This document shows positions 46,091-58,466 of a DNA stretch of 64,000 nucleotides, one piece after another (within the stretch, counting starts at the first letter, position 1; every line of letters begins with the position of its first letter). Below the pieces are notes generated by a model. That model ran no database searches and was not told the DNA's origin. It saw only the letters and a program-made list of their open reading frames with translations. The position numbers and the translations under genes were made by a program. The stretch is from Melieria omissa (lineage: Eukaryota; Arthropoda; Insecta; Diptera; Ulidiidae): NCBI GenBank assembly GCA_963971225.1, contig OZ020269.1, positions 101,368,905-101,432,904 of the forward strand, in the 5' to 3' direction.

Positions 46091-46103
46091 AAATATTGAA
46101 ATA
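46091..46103. repeat. 13-bp target-site duplication, 5' side
   Basis: AAATATTGAAATA, identical to 42067-42079. Confidence 0.92.
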
Positions 46104-47270
46104 AAGTTACAAAAAATTAATTCATTAAAATGCATACAATTGCGGAAAACTTATATGTAACTAACAATAAATAATTTAAATCTAACTTTAACTTTAATTA
46201 AAAATCCATAGTCGAATTAAAATTAAAACCAAAATTTTAATTAAAATCACAAATTTAATTTTAATTACAATCAAACTAAAAACTATGACTAAAAATAAAT
46301 ATCATGCAAATGTTCAGGACTTTCAAAAAGGCTATAATTTATAAATAACAATAATTTTGTTGTTGTTGTCGTCATTGTGCAACGCTGCGTCTTCTCTTAG
46401 TTATCCTTGAAGTATTTTCACTTTCCCGTTATTCACATAGATCCAAGCTTAAACGAAATGCAGACAAAAGGCTCACAATTTTTCACAAAACGTACCTTCA
46501 CATTTTATTGTAGTTGTTGTTGTTGGTGTAAATTAAATTGTCGTTTGCTTTATCTCTCGCTGATTATTTTCAAATTTTTTTTTTTTTATTTCGACTATTT
46601 TCGGTGCGGTTTAAGCGTTAAAAAGCGCAATTGTTACCGTTACTAATGCGACAACCGCAACGAAATGCCATAAATTGCGCACACTTTTGCTGTAGCTGTT
46701 GTAGTTGTTGTTGCTTTTGGTGTTTTGTTTTTATCGCGCAGTATTGCATTTCAATGAATGAATGTCCGCCTGGAATCGTGCAATAAAAAGGGGAATAAAA
46801 AAACAAAATGTGCGAATTTAGCTGGTGGAAATGATAATTTTCGCTTGAGTTCACACCGAAGCCAGGCAGCCAAACGACGACCAGCCTGGCCACCGCAACT
46901 GCGGTGCCACCACACGTTGTACGGCGGCGGCCAACCAGCCATCAGCTAAGCGGCGTTAAATGCTCAACTGGCAGCTTCCCCAAAAACCGTATCAAGTTGG
47001 GGCATTTAACGTTGGCTAACGCCACTAACCAAAACTGTTGGCGGACTGGTAACTTGAGGCCGGTGCAGCGTTGCCACATGGATCAACTGATGTCGGGCGG
47101 CAAAAATTCCCATTTAAGCCATATTAATTTCTAACGTGCATTCGGTGAGAAGCGTTTGATATTTAAGTGCAATATAAATGTTGATTTTTGCATTTAAGAA
47201 TATTCTGTAGTCTCTCAATTTTATTTATCTAATGTGTCCTTGAATTTTTAATCTACAATCAGGTGAAAAC
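46104..47270. other. Unique sequence
   Basis: AT-rich then a more GC-balanced patch at 46850-47100 with no conserved frame. Nothing recognised. Confidence 0.4.
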
Positions 47271-47289
47271 TGCTGAACCGATTTAGATA

Positions 47290-48260
47290 AAATAGGCACC
47301 AAATGATTTCTTATGTGTTTTCAAAGAACATAGGCTATATCAGATTTGCCACGCCCACCTCTAACGACTACTGTGGCAATAAAACTCAACTATGGGACGC
47401 ATATGTAAGGCATTATGGGTATCAAACTATTCAGTGTATCACTGTTATAAACATAGAATATATAGAATTGGTCACGCCCACTTTTAGCGCCCACTGGACT
47501 AGCAAACCAAATTGACAGTACATACCTGCCAATCAATATTGATGTCAAATAATTCTGTGTCACATAAGGGAAAACATAGGCTATATAGAATCGGTCACGC
47601 CCACTTTTCGCGCCCACTAAACAAGCAAACAAGTGACAGTACATACCGACCAATCAATTTTGATGTCAAATAATTCTGTGTCTCATAAGAGTAAATATAG
47701 GCTATATGAGATTGACCACGCCCACTTTTAGCGTTCACTAAACTAGCAAAACAAAGTGACAGTAAAGACCTGCTAATCAATATTGATGTTAAATAATTCT
47801 GTGTCTCATAAGGGAAAACATAGGCTATATAGAATCGGTCACGCCCACTTTTCGCGCCTCTTAAACTAGCACAACAAAATAACAGTACATACCTGCCAAT
47901 CAATATTGATGTCAAATAATTCTGTGTCTCATAAGGGAAAACATAGGCTACATAGAATCGGTCACGCCCACTTTTAGCGCCCACTAAACTAGCAAAACAA
48001 AGTGACAATAAATACCTGCTAATAAATATTGATGTCAAATAAATCTGTGTCTCGTAAGAGTAAACATAGCCTATATAAGATTGACCACGCCCACCTGATG
48101 TGCCTTCCTGCCATGCCCACTATAATAATTGAAATTACCTATAGTATATAAGTGCATTGATATTACTTGATTCCGTTTTTCAAGTGGTAAGCATTAACAA
48201 TATAAGATTAACCACGCCCACTGTCAGAAACCTTCCTTCCACACCCACCATAGTGACATA
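47290..48260. repeat. 123-bp satellite, about eight regular units
   Basis: Each unit carries ACATAGGCTATATAGAATCG, GTCACGCCCACTTTTAGCGC, CCACTAAACTAGCAAA, GTGACAGTACATACCTGCCA and ATCAATATTGATGTCAAATA. CACGCCCAC starts at 47350, 47473, 47596, 47717, 47840, 47963, 48086 and 48213: spacing 121-127, mostly 123. Because 123 is 41 codons, minus-strand frames stay open (47595-48038, 147 codons) with a repeated KSGRDRFY...YVFPYETQNY pattern. No start context or domain supports a gene. Confidence 0.95.
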
Positions 48261-49105
48261 AATCAGTTATAGTATAATTTTTAAGACAATTTGGCGCTTA
48301 ATTTTTGTCATAATTGCTTAATTTTACAGGCAGAAAAGTTTAACTCAGTTCTCGTCTTCACTAAAAAATAATTAAACAGTTAAGTGGTTAATTGAATCCC
48401 CTATATAAACTATCCAACTTATAATAAAAACTAACTCTAAATATGGTTTTCATTGTAACCATTTTCAAATTTATTTCAGTGGCAATATTTTGTTCAGTCC
48501 ACAGGCACCCAAACTCTAACCAAATTCGCGATTTCCAACTGCCATGTGTCTGTTTAGTTCAAGTCTTTTTTATTTAATTTTAAATGTTCTTCTCTTTTCT
48601 AGTATTAAATTACTTGGCTCAGCAAAAAAAAGACAAAAATATCGTTGTTGCCTTTCTCTCAATGTCTTCAATCGTATTGTCATTTGCAAAAAAAAATAAA
48701 AAAATAAATGCTGCAAATGTGCAGTCGAATGTGAAAAGTAGAAAAATTCACTTGCGGTTTTTGGCCATGTCGACCGCATTGTGAGCCAACGAATGCGAAT
48801 CGAGAGTATATATAGAGTGGTAAGAGTGTATATTTTTTTCTCATAGACTGTCCATTTTGCTTGGCAACGCGGTTTTTGCCCAAATGTGCTTTTATTTGTG
48901 GCCTTCACCAGCAGAAAATTACTATAAAAAAATATAAAGAGGGAGAATAGAAATTAACTAAGCATTGCATTAAATGCTTAAACCAATATTTATAGAAAAT
49001 TGTTGAAGCGTGGCTGAGTATTTCAAGGAACACAAATGTTGTTTCTGCTTTTTAAAGGAATTCTGCATTTATAAAAAAAAATATAAATTAAAAAATATAT
49101 GACAT
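48261..49105. other. Unique AT-rich sequence
   Basis: Nothing recognised. Confidence 0.4.
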
Positions 49106-49603
49106 TGTAGTGGTACCACATGGTCACCCACACCGACACTATCCGTCTGATCGTGCAATTACGCATTCCGTTATGCACTGGTGTCAGGTTACGCGCGCCG
49201 CAATCGTCGCCGCAGTTGTAAACAAAGCAAGTCAGCACTTGTGACGGCGACCAAGCGAGTTCAACGCTACCTACCGCAGCGCACTGTTCCTAACGGAAAT
49301 GTGCACGATCAGCTATTCTGGTCCTTGCCTACGGATTGGTCAGTTTAAACTGTGCTCTGGAATAATGGGCGGAGTATTGGAAATGCTATGCGAGTATAAC
49401 AGTTATGTTTCTCTTTATAAGCCACAGTTTTTACGGAATAAAGTTGTCTTCTGTTCTTGCGACTATCGGAAACCAAGCGTTTTGATTTCTCGCAGACGAA
49501 GTTCCACTGAGGCTCACACTTAGCCATACTTTTGAGGCGAGGTCCGCCAATAGACCAAAGTACACACACACTCACATTAACACCAACACCTTTTACCTCT
49601 ACA
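49106..49603 (+). mobile_element. Candidate solo LTR with primer-binding-site-like tail
   Basis: Starts TGTAGTGGTACC and ends CTCTACA, so it has TG...CA ends with a TGTAG/CTACA inverted repeat. Inside are a TATA-like CTTTATAA (49413) and a poly(A) signal AATAAA (49437-49442). The end is followed by TGGCGATCCTGCCC, which has the TGG start and position of an LTR-retrotransposon primer-binding site. No gag or pol follows. No target-site duplication was found, so this is a hypothesis based on architecture. Confidence 0.4.
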
Positions 49604-49657
49604 TGGCGATCCTGCCCTTTTACCTCTACATGGCGATCCTGCCCTTTTACCTCTACA
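49591..49657. repeat. 27-bp tandem repeat, 2.5 copies
   Basis: The unit TTTTACCTCTACA-TGGCGATCCTGCCC occurs twice (49591-49617, 49618-49644), then the first 13 bases again. It spans the proposed LTR/primer-site junction. Confidence 0.95.
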
Positions 49658-49689
49658 ATCAATTCAAATCAAAAAAAATTTATATATAA

Positions 49690-49850
49690 AAAACAAAATA
49701 AAATAAAATAAAATAAAATAAAATAAAATAAAATAAAATGAAATGAAATGAAATGAAATGAAATGAAATGAAATGAAATGAAATGAAATGAAATGAAATG
49801 AAATGAAATGAAATAAAATAAATTAAAATAAAAAAAATATAAAATAAGAG
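49690..49850. repeat. AAAAT / AAATG pentanucleotide array
   Basis: AAAAT repeats (49690-49738), then about thirteen AAATG units, then degenerate AAAAT. It abuts the start of the next LINE. Confidence 0.95.
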
Positions 49851-49856
49851 CCTGAG

Positions 49857-51580
49857 ACCTACTTCAGTCGAGTGGTGTCCATCCCGGAAGCGGGGAAGAA
49901 CTCTCACACTAGTCCCAAGGACTTCAGACCCATAAGCCTTTCCCCATTTCCACTGAAAGCATTGGAAAGACTGGATCTACATCTACGTTTAACTATACGG
50001 CATGACCTCATATCAAACAACCAGCATGCCTACATTAAGAGTAAATCCGTCTGCTCTTCACTCTCTGACCCAGACGATCCAAAAATCTCTTGATTACAAA
50101 GAATATACGTTAGCAACTTTCCTGGATATAGATTGAGCTTTTAATAACGTCGAACCGTCGGCTATCACTACCGCATGCTTGGGGTGGAGCGTGGCCTAGT
50201 GGACAGGGTGGATAAGCTTCTGCAAAGCAGAGTTATCTGCGCTGAACTGGGTGAATCGCCCATCTCAAGAGGGGTAAGTAGGGGTACCCCACAGGGTGGT
50301 CCAGTCCTTAGGAGGGGGCGGATGTAAGGTGATAGCTTACGTTGACGATATAGTTCTCGCCGTTTCAGGGAAGTTTCCTCACTCGATCGGAGACCTCATG
50401 CAAGTACTGACAAACAAGGTCAACGACTGGGCAACCTGTCGTGGGCTAGGCATCAACCCCGGGAAAACAGAAGTGGTCCTCTTTACGAGGAAGTATAAGC
50501 CACCTTCCATACCTCCTCTAAAGCTAAATAACACAGTAATCCCATATAAGAATCAGGCTCGATTTTTAGGAGTCATTCTTGACAAGCAATTAAGCTGGAA
50601 ACCAAACATCCTCCATAGGGTTGAAAAGAGCAAGGGTGGCCTTATACACCTGCACTGGGTAAAACCTGGGGTCTAAGACAAAACCTAACACACTGGGTCT
50701 ATACCGCCGTAGTCAGGTCCATCCTAACGTAGGTTTATTTTGTTTGGTTGGAAGCTCTAGAAAAAGTCACACTTCTCCAACACCTTCAGAAAGTTCAAAA
50801 GGCAGCGTGTGTCATTATCTCAGGGGCTCTTAGAACTACCCCAACCTCAGCCTTAGAAGCTTTACTTCACCTCATCCCACTAGACCTACATTGCAAAAAG
50901 TCGCCGGCAATTACAAGCCAAGACGTCGTGCTTCCGGCCATTGGTCGGAATCAAATACGGGTCACAATAAGATAGTCTCTCTCTTAGGACAAACTGGAGA
51001 ACTCGATTACTCTCCTCAACTTATCTTCAACAAGAAGTTCTCCTCTACCATCCCAGCTGGGATGCTGGCAGCTGGGAGGACGACTCAACACCACTAACAG
51101 GTAGCTCATGTCAAGTCTTTACTGATGGCTCTAAGCTAAATGGAGCGGTCGGCGGAGGCGTCTTTTCGGACTCATTGAGTATAAACTACTCCTTTAGATT
51201 ACCGGACCACTGTAGTGTGTTCCAGGCGGAAGTAACGGCCATTGAAGCCGCCCTGAAGCTGATCAACGAGCGCAGCATCTCAGTACGAGATATTAGCATA
51301 CTCTCTGATAGCCAAGGGCCCTAGGGAATCATGTCTTAACATCAGAAATAGTGATCAGCTACCGCAGATCTCTCGACGAGATGGCTGAGCAGCTTAACAT
51401 AAACCTATTATGGGTCCCAGGTCACAGAGACATTCCGGGGAACTGTAGGGCGGAGGAACTGGCCAGACTAGGCACAACCAAGGGACTATTCACAGAATTT
51501 GCTGGCTTAGCTGGCTTAGCTGGCACTGCACTTTTTATTGTACGCTTAAATTAGTAAGCCTATGTTGGTTCCTTAGTGCC
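49857..51580 (+). mobile_element. Decayed LOA-like LINE (copy 4), 5'-truncated
   Basis: RT to RNase H order on the plus strand, beginning inside the RT (KDFRPISLSP) just after an AAAAT/AAATG array. It ends in unique DNA at about 51580 without a clear 3' tail; no target-site duplication was identified. Frameshifts and deletions are scattered throughout. Confidence 0.85.
49872..51540 (+). pseudogene. RT and RNase H remnants of LOA-like copy 4
   Basis: In order: IPEAGKNSHTSPKDFRPISL (49878), FLDI followed by a stop then AFNNV (about 50118), GTPQGG (about 50285) and a deletion, AYVDDIVLAVSGKF (50338; the family has YADD), LGINPGKTEVVLFTRKYK, FLGVILDKQLSWKPN, a frameshifted thumb (about 50640-50720), ISGALRTTPTSALEALL (about 50815), then RNase H FTDGSK (51119), FQAEVTAIEAA (about 51220), LSDSQG followed by a stop (about 51303), and LLWVPGHRDIPGN (about 51405). 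At least four frame breaks; inactive. Confidence 0.88.
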
Positions 51581-53232
51581 ATCCGAGAGAGTCCTGGCCA
51601 TGTGATCTCAGTACTTAATGATCTTTAAACTAGTCAGGTGTATAATTTTGAGTTTATTATATTTCGTATCTTAATTTTAGTCGAATTGAATTGAGTAGAG
51701 CATTGTTGATCTCCCGTGACTTGAAATCCCTTTAACCCTTAACTTAATATTTAATTTTTGGTTTTTTATTTATGGCTTGAATAAAGTTTACAAATTAGTT
51801 ACGTACGCACACCGAACTTCATTTTAAGCACTTTTGAGCTTAATATCCAATATTTGAGCTCATTTGAAACCATTTCTCTTGCGTGGCGTGGTTTGAAACC
51901 ACAAATCCTAAACCAAAATTATCTTCAACAGACAAAGAGGTGTTCACCATTGTCTACAAGACAAATGACCATTTTATCGCTCTATATTTATATGCGTTCT
52001 ATTTTTAAGCGGCCATAGAAGGGTTATAAGTTACGGTTTGATAATTTTTGTTTATGCCAGTAAACCGAATTCATAATTCTTAATGTTTTATTTGTTGAAA
52101 TTTTTTATGAATTATGCACGTACGTGCAAAGAAAGTGAAACATTGAGATAAACTCAAAACTTTTCAACTCTGGCGCTCATAATTTACAAAATATTTCAAG
52201 ACAAAAGGAAAATCGCCAAAAAAAATGTAAATAATCATTTTTTAATTCGTTGGAAATTTATTACTTTGCGCTCAACGTTGCTGGATAACAAACATAAAAG
52301 CATTTCTTATTTATTGCCGCAAAACAACAAAAAAAATACAAATGGTTACCAGTTAACTGTTATTGTGGGTCAACACAAAGCGCTGCCAAACAAAAACAAA
52401 ACCCTTCAACTGCTAAGCGGAGTGGAATTTTTTTGCTGATGACTTCAGGGGGCGAAAGATACAGAGAGACGTCAACTAACGAGCATAACGCGTTTTGTGT
52501 TGCAGCGTGTGAGAAGTCATAAAACTTTTAATTACCAATTAAATTGTACAAAAAACAAAACACACATCACACAAATGCACTACAAGTGTAGCATATGTTG
52601 CGGCGCTGCTGCCAACAACCTTTGCAATTCCATTTCAACAACAAACAGCTACGGTAGTTTCGTTGTTTGTTGTAATAAATTTTGTGCAAATAATGGATTT
52701 ATAGTGTCAGGCATTCGTGTTGCTAACAACAACTACTGCGACACCAGTGTGTGTGTGTGTGTGTGTGTCCGAGTGTTTGTAAATGTTTGTGTAATTGAAG
52801 TTATTGCACAGTTTTGCTTTTTGGTATTTTTAGTGAAGCCTCAAATGTGTCAGCGCGCTAATGATTTCTTTTCCCACTAAAACAACAAAAACCTAATGGT
52901 TCGAATGTTCGGCAGCTAATGTCGGTGGAAGCTTCGGTGTTGTGCAATGTTTGTTACTGTTGTTGTTTTTTATTGTTAAGCTTGTGGACAATGCCAAAAT
53001 AATTACTTCAAGTATAAAACGAACATTAGCGGCTGAGAAGCTCACTTTTACGTTGTTCTGTTGTAAAAAATGTATGGAACCTTTACGATGAGCGACAGCT
53101 ACATAGTTTCCCACTCTATAAGGTTTTGACGAGCGTATTGTGATCTTGTATTGTTTCGAAAGAGGAGAGGAGTTTTTTCAATATGGATTCTGAGAGATGG
53201 TGAAAAGTCATAGTTAACAAGAAACCATACTT
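51581..53232. other. Unique sequence
   Basis: CAA/AAAC-rich noncoding DNA with a GT run at 52747-52768. A 127-codon plus-strand frame at 52497-52880 is Cys/Asn/Val-rich from triplet and GT runs and has no recognisable domain. Confidence 0.4.
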
Positions 53233-53646
53233 TAAAATAAAATAAAATAAAATAAAATAAAATAAAATAAAATAAAATAAAATAAAATAAAATAAAATAA
53301 AATAAAATAAAATAAAATAAAATAAAATAAAATAAAATAAAATAAAATAAAATAAAATAAAATAAAATAAAATAAAATAAAATAAAATAAAATAAAATAA
53401 AATAAATTAAAACAAAATAAAATAAAATAAAACAAAATAAAACAAAATAAAACAAAATAAAACAAAATAAAACAAAATAAAATAAAATAAAATAAAATAA
53501 AATAAAATAAAATAAAATAAAATAAAATAAAATAATGGACCCCACCTCGCGCGGTATGTGGGGGGAGAGAGACCGTGGGAAATAAAATAAATTAAAATAA
53601 AATAAAATAAAATAAAATAAAATAAAATAAAATAAAATAAAATAAA
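53233..53646. repeat. AAAAT pentanucleotide array with a GC-rich island
   Basis: AAAAT repeats with an AAAAC-variant block (53410-53470, every second unit). At about 53535-53579 a GC-rich 45-bp island (GGACCCCACCTCGCGCGG ... GGGGGGAGAGAGACCGTGGG) interrupts the array, after which AAAAT continues. Confidence 0.96.
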
Positions 53647-54680
53647 ACAAAAAAGAAGACAATTGAGTTCCAGGAGCAATTCCAACAGTAATAAAACTAT
53701 ACCAAAACTCATAACGAATTTACCCTTTTCTCTCAATTTGAAACTTGATTGTTCGAGTTCAAAATAACTCGAAGCCATCAGATCAAAAGCAATTCAAATC
53801 CGAACTATAAACAATAATACAAAAGATTAAAGTCTTTTTCCAAGCTGGCACTCAAACATAATTAAACCAGACTCACAACTCTTACAATCTCCACCTCTAT
53901 TCACTGCTCAAACTCAAACTTAATGCTACTTAAGATCCAAAATTATTGCAGAGGTTAAATGACGGCACCCACCGCTACACTTTTCTGCTCTACGGTAAAT
54001 AATCAAACTGAAGTACATCCAACAACAATGCACAAGTCGCTAGCAAAACCATATCGTTGTTGTTGTTTTTGTAGTTTTCATGTGCCGCACGAAAGGGTTA
54101 AATAAACGCAATTTCCTTAACCTCCCGCCAGCCACAATCAAAAAGCTTTGCTACACTTTTAACATCGCCAACGCTGCGCGTCAACAACGACCAGAACCAA
54201 CGATGCCAGCCAGCGCGACTGATTTGCGGCGTTGAACTTTTACTGCCGTCGAAACGTGGGATTTCGTGAATGTGATTCAAATGAGTTAAGTGCGCTTAAA
54301 AATTTGCATGCACCTTTTTCTCTCATCTTCAGTCAGTTTAACTCTCCTCGTGCATTTAGTTTTCTGCAGACGCACAGTGTGAAGTTGACTCATTGAGTGG
54401 CCGTCTGCTGGCTGCAAAAGTTGTGCAATGGCAACACTTGTCCAAATTAACATTGTAAATCTTAAACAAAATTTGCAGTTACTTCTTTAGGGTTTATTGT
54501 TGTTGTGTAATTTTCACTTGAGCTGCATGAAGTCAACGAATATTTACCATAAAATCTTTCATGTTTCGAGTCAAATAAACAGCCGGCGTGAGTGTGAAGG
54601 TGCTGTGATGTCATATTTGCATAGCTCGGGTAAAAGTTGGGATAGTGGAATGAAACGGTTAAGTTTACAAAGAAAAAATA
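53647..54680. other. Unique sequence
   Basis: Nothing recognised. AAAGGGTTAA at 54093 resembles one end of the TTAA MITEs but has no partner. Confidence 0.4.
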
Positions 54681-56680
54681 AAAGAATTAAATGAAATGAA
54701 TTGAATTTGAATGAATTGATGAAGTGAATAAAATGAATGAAATGAATGAACTGATTAATGATTTGAACAAAATGAAACAAAATTAAATGAAATGAACAAA
54801 ATTAATGAAATTAATTGAATAAATGAAATGCATGAAATGAATGAAATGAATGAAACTAATGAAATCAATGAAATTAATGAATTGCATTAAATGAATGAAA
54901 TGAATGAACTGATTAAGGAAAAAAATTTATTAAATTAATGAAATGCATGAAATGAATGAAATGATGGAAATGAATGAAATGAATGAAATGAATGAAATGA
55001 ATGAAATGAATGAAATGAATGAAATGAATGAAATGAATGAAATGAATGAAATGAATGAAATGAATGAAATGAATGAAATGAATGAAATGAATGAAATGAA
55101 TGAAATGAATGAAATGAATGAAATGAATGAAATGAATGAAATGAATGAAATGAATGAAATGAATGAAATGAATGAAATGAATGAAATGAATGAAATGAAT
55201 GAAATGAATGAAATGAATGAAATGAATGAAATGAATGAAATGAATGAAATGAATGAAATGAATGAAATGAATGAAATGAATGAAATGAATGAAATGAATG
55301 AAATGAATGAAATGAATGAAATGAATGAAATGAATGAAATGAATGAAATGAATGAAATGAATGAAATGAATGAAATGAATGAAATGAATGAAATGAATGA
55401 AATGAATGAAATGATTGAAATGAATGAAATGATTGAAATGAATGAAATGAATGAAATGAATGAAATGAATGAAATGAATGAAATGAATGAAATGAATGAA
55501 ATGAATGAAATGAATGAAATGAATGAAATGAATGAAATGAATGAAATGAATGAAATGAATGAAATGAATGAAATGAATGAAATGAATGAAATGAATGAAA
55601 TGAATGAAATGAATGAAATGAATGAAATGAATGAAATGAATGAAATGAATGAAATGAATGAAATGAATGAAATGAATGAAATGAATGAAATGAATGAAAT
55701 GAATGAAATGAATGAAATGAATGAAATGAATGAAATGAATGAAATGAATGAAATGAATGAAATGAATGAAATGAATGAAATGAATGAAATGAATGAAATG
55801 AATGAAATGAATGAAATGAATGAAATGAATGAAATGAATGAAATGAATGAAATGAATGAAATGAATGAAATGAATGAAATGAATGAAATGAATGAAATGA
55901 ATGAAATGAATGAAATGAATGAAATGAATGAAATGAATGAAATGAATGAAATGAATGAAATGAATGAAATGAATGAAATGATTGAAATGAATGAAATGAA
56001 TGAAATGAATGAAATGAATGAAATGAATGAAATGAATGAAATGAATGAAATGAATGAAATGAATGAAATGAATGAAATGAATGAAATGAATGAAATGAAT
56101 GAAATGAATGAAATGAATGAAATGAATGAAATGAATGAAATGAATGAAATGAATGAAATGAATGAAATGAATGAAATGAATGAAATGAATGAAATGAATG
56201 AAATGAATGAAATGACTGAAATGAATGATATGATTGAAATGAATGAAATTAATTAAATAAATTAAATGAATGAAATATATGAATGAATGAAATGAATGAA
56301 ATAGATGAAAAAAATGAATTAAATAAAATTATTGAAATGAATGACATGAATGAAATGAAATGTATGAAATGAATGAAATGTATGAAATAAATGAAATTAA
56401 TGTAATGAATGAAATGAATGAAATGAATTAAATGAATGAAAAGAATGAAATGAATATAATGAATGAAATTAATTAAAGAAATGAATTAAATGAATGAGTT
56501 AAAATAATTACGTGAATTGAACAAAATGACTAAAATAATTCAATTGAATTCAATCAGAATGAACTAAATAAATTAAATGAGTTGAATGGATTTATTATTA
56601 TTGAATAATTTGAATGAATTGAATGAAATATCTGAAATTAATGATATGAAATGGATAAACTGACTAAAATTATTAAAATA
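54681..56680 (+). repeat. ATGAATGAA nonamer minisatellite with degenerate flanks
   Basis: The core at 54960-56210 is a nearly pure ATGAATGAA repeat, about 140 units, with only a few variant units (ATGATTGAA near 55410, 55428 and 55978; ATGACTGAA near 56210). Both flanks (54681-54950, 56260-56680) are degenerate mixtures of the same words. The core is open for 437 codons (54943-56256) as Met-Asn-Glu repeats. There is no evidence that it is transcribed. Confidence 0.97.
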
Positions 56681-57838
56681 AATGAAACCTTTTTAATCAT
56701 CACATTAAATTAATGAAAACAAAATTATGAAACGCACCACTGTGCCTTCGGATAAAAGTTCAAAATGGCGCTTATCCACTTGCGGCGCTTAAGCTGCTCT
56801 TCATTTACGATTCGCTGCACAATTGCCAACAATTCCAAAATTGCGTTGTTCCTCACCCCGCCCATCCATTCATGGACGCCATCCAGCCTGTGACTTTTGC
56901 AGTCTTCAGTTGCCGGCAACAATGGTGGCAACGCTATGCCGCCTTATCGCCACGTGCAAAAATTTTATTATTGTCATTGTCAGTTGTGTTGTTGCAACGC
57001 CTTTGTTTCTTTGCTTTTTGTTTTGGGGCGTTGTTATTTGTGTTGTTGTTGTTGCTGTCGTTGTTTTGCTGTGCCGGCTGCTTGCTTGGGCATGCTTGCT
57101 TGGGCTTTTATAATTTTGCTCGCATTGTTGTAGTTGTAAATTAAATGTAGATTTTAAAACCACAAAATCCAAGCGCATTAAATGCACCACGTCGCCCTGC
57201 CTTCTTATCCCTTTCCACCTCTTCACCTAACAACTACCAATTCATTTGCCGCAAGCGTTGCTCCTTCGGGTAGCAGCAGCCAGCGGCCCAGTGCCGAAGG
57301 TAAGAAAAGTTTGGCGCAATGTTAACTCGGCGCGTAAACAAAGTTTACGAAATTACAAAAACACAATAACACCAACAACAGCAGCAATAATAATCACAAC
57401 ACAAACAGCAGCAGTAACAACAAAATAAATGCAACAAGACTGAAACTGTAATGAAAACAACGACGAGGCGATGTGACTACAAAAAATTGCTACCGTAATG
57501 CAATCAGTAAAAATACGCTACAAGAAGAAAGAAGTTGGTTGACTACACAGGGTCGCGCTTACCGCGAGGCCTGCATGTGATTTGATGCTAGAAACTCTAT
57601 TTCAGAATCTGAACTCAGATCTCAGGATATGAAGAAGCTGCCAGATGCGAATCCTATCTCTTGGCTGCTTAGTTGGTTAAGCATATTGGAAGAGAAATGC
57701 GATAACAGTCCGGAAGCCCTGTGGCTGAAGGCTTCAACAAGGAGTACAATAATCACTGAGTCGTTCCTATATCTATCATTCTATATCCATAGCATGAATT
57801 TCAATTCAAAATAAAGGGACGAGGAGGTCGCATTGAAA
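56681..57838. other. Unique sequence
   Basis: TTG and CAA/CAG triplet runs produce overlapping compositional frames. Nothing recognised. Confidence 0.4.
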
Positions 57839-58466
57839 TTATACGATACGATACGATACGATACGATACGATACGATACGATACGATACGATACGATACG
57901 ATACGATACGATACGAAACGATACGATGCGATAAGATACGATACGATACGATACGATACGATACGATACGGTACGATACGATACGATACGATACGATACG
58001 ATACGATACGATACGATACGATACGATACAATACGATACGATACGATACGATACGATACGATTCGATACGATACGATACGATACGATACGATACGATACG
58101 ATACGATACGATACGATACGATACGATACGATACGATAGGATACGATACGATACGATACGATACGAGACGATACGATACGATACGATACGATACGATACG
58201 ATACGATACGATACGATACGATACGATACGATACGATACCATACGATACGATACGATAGGATACGATACGATACGATAGGATACGATACGATACGATACG
58301 ATACGATACGATACGATAGGATACGATACGATACGATACGATACGATACGATACGATACGATACGATAGGATACGATACGATACGATACGATACGATACG
58401 ATACGATACGATACGATATGATACGATACGATACGATACGATACGATACGATACGAGACGAGACGT
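57839..58466. repeat. ATACG pentanucleotide microsatellite, about 625 bp
   Basis: ATACG units with scattered variants (ATAGG seven or so times, plus GAGACG and ATACC). Every unit contains a CpG, unlike the other arrays. The minus strand gives compositional Ser-Tyr-Arg-Ile-Val frames. Confidence 0.98.

Noticed and set aside
47390..48038. Possible repeat protein on the minus strand (41-residue repeats)
   Set aside because: Kept open only because the satellite unit is a multiple of three; no start context or domain.
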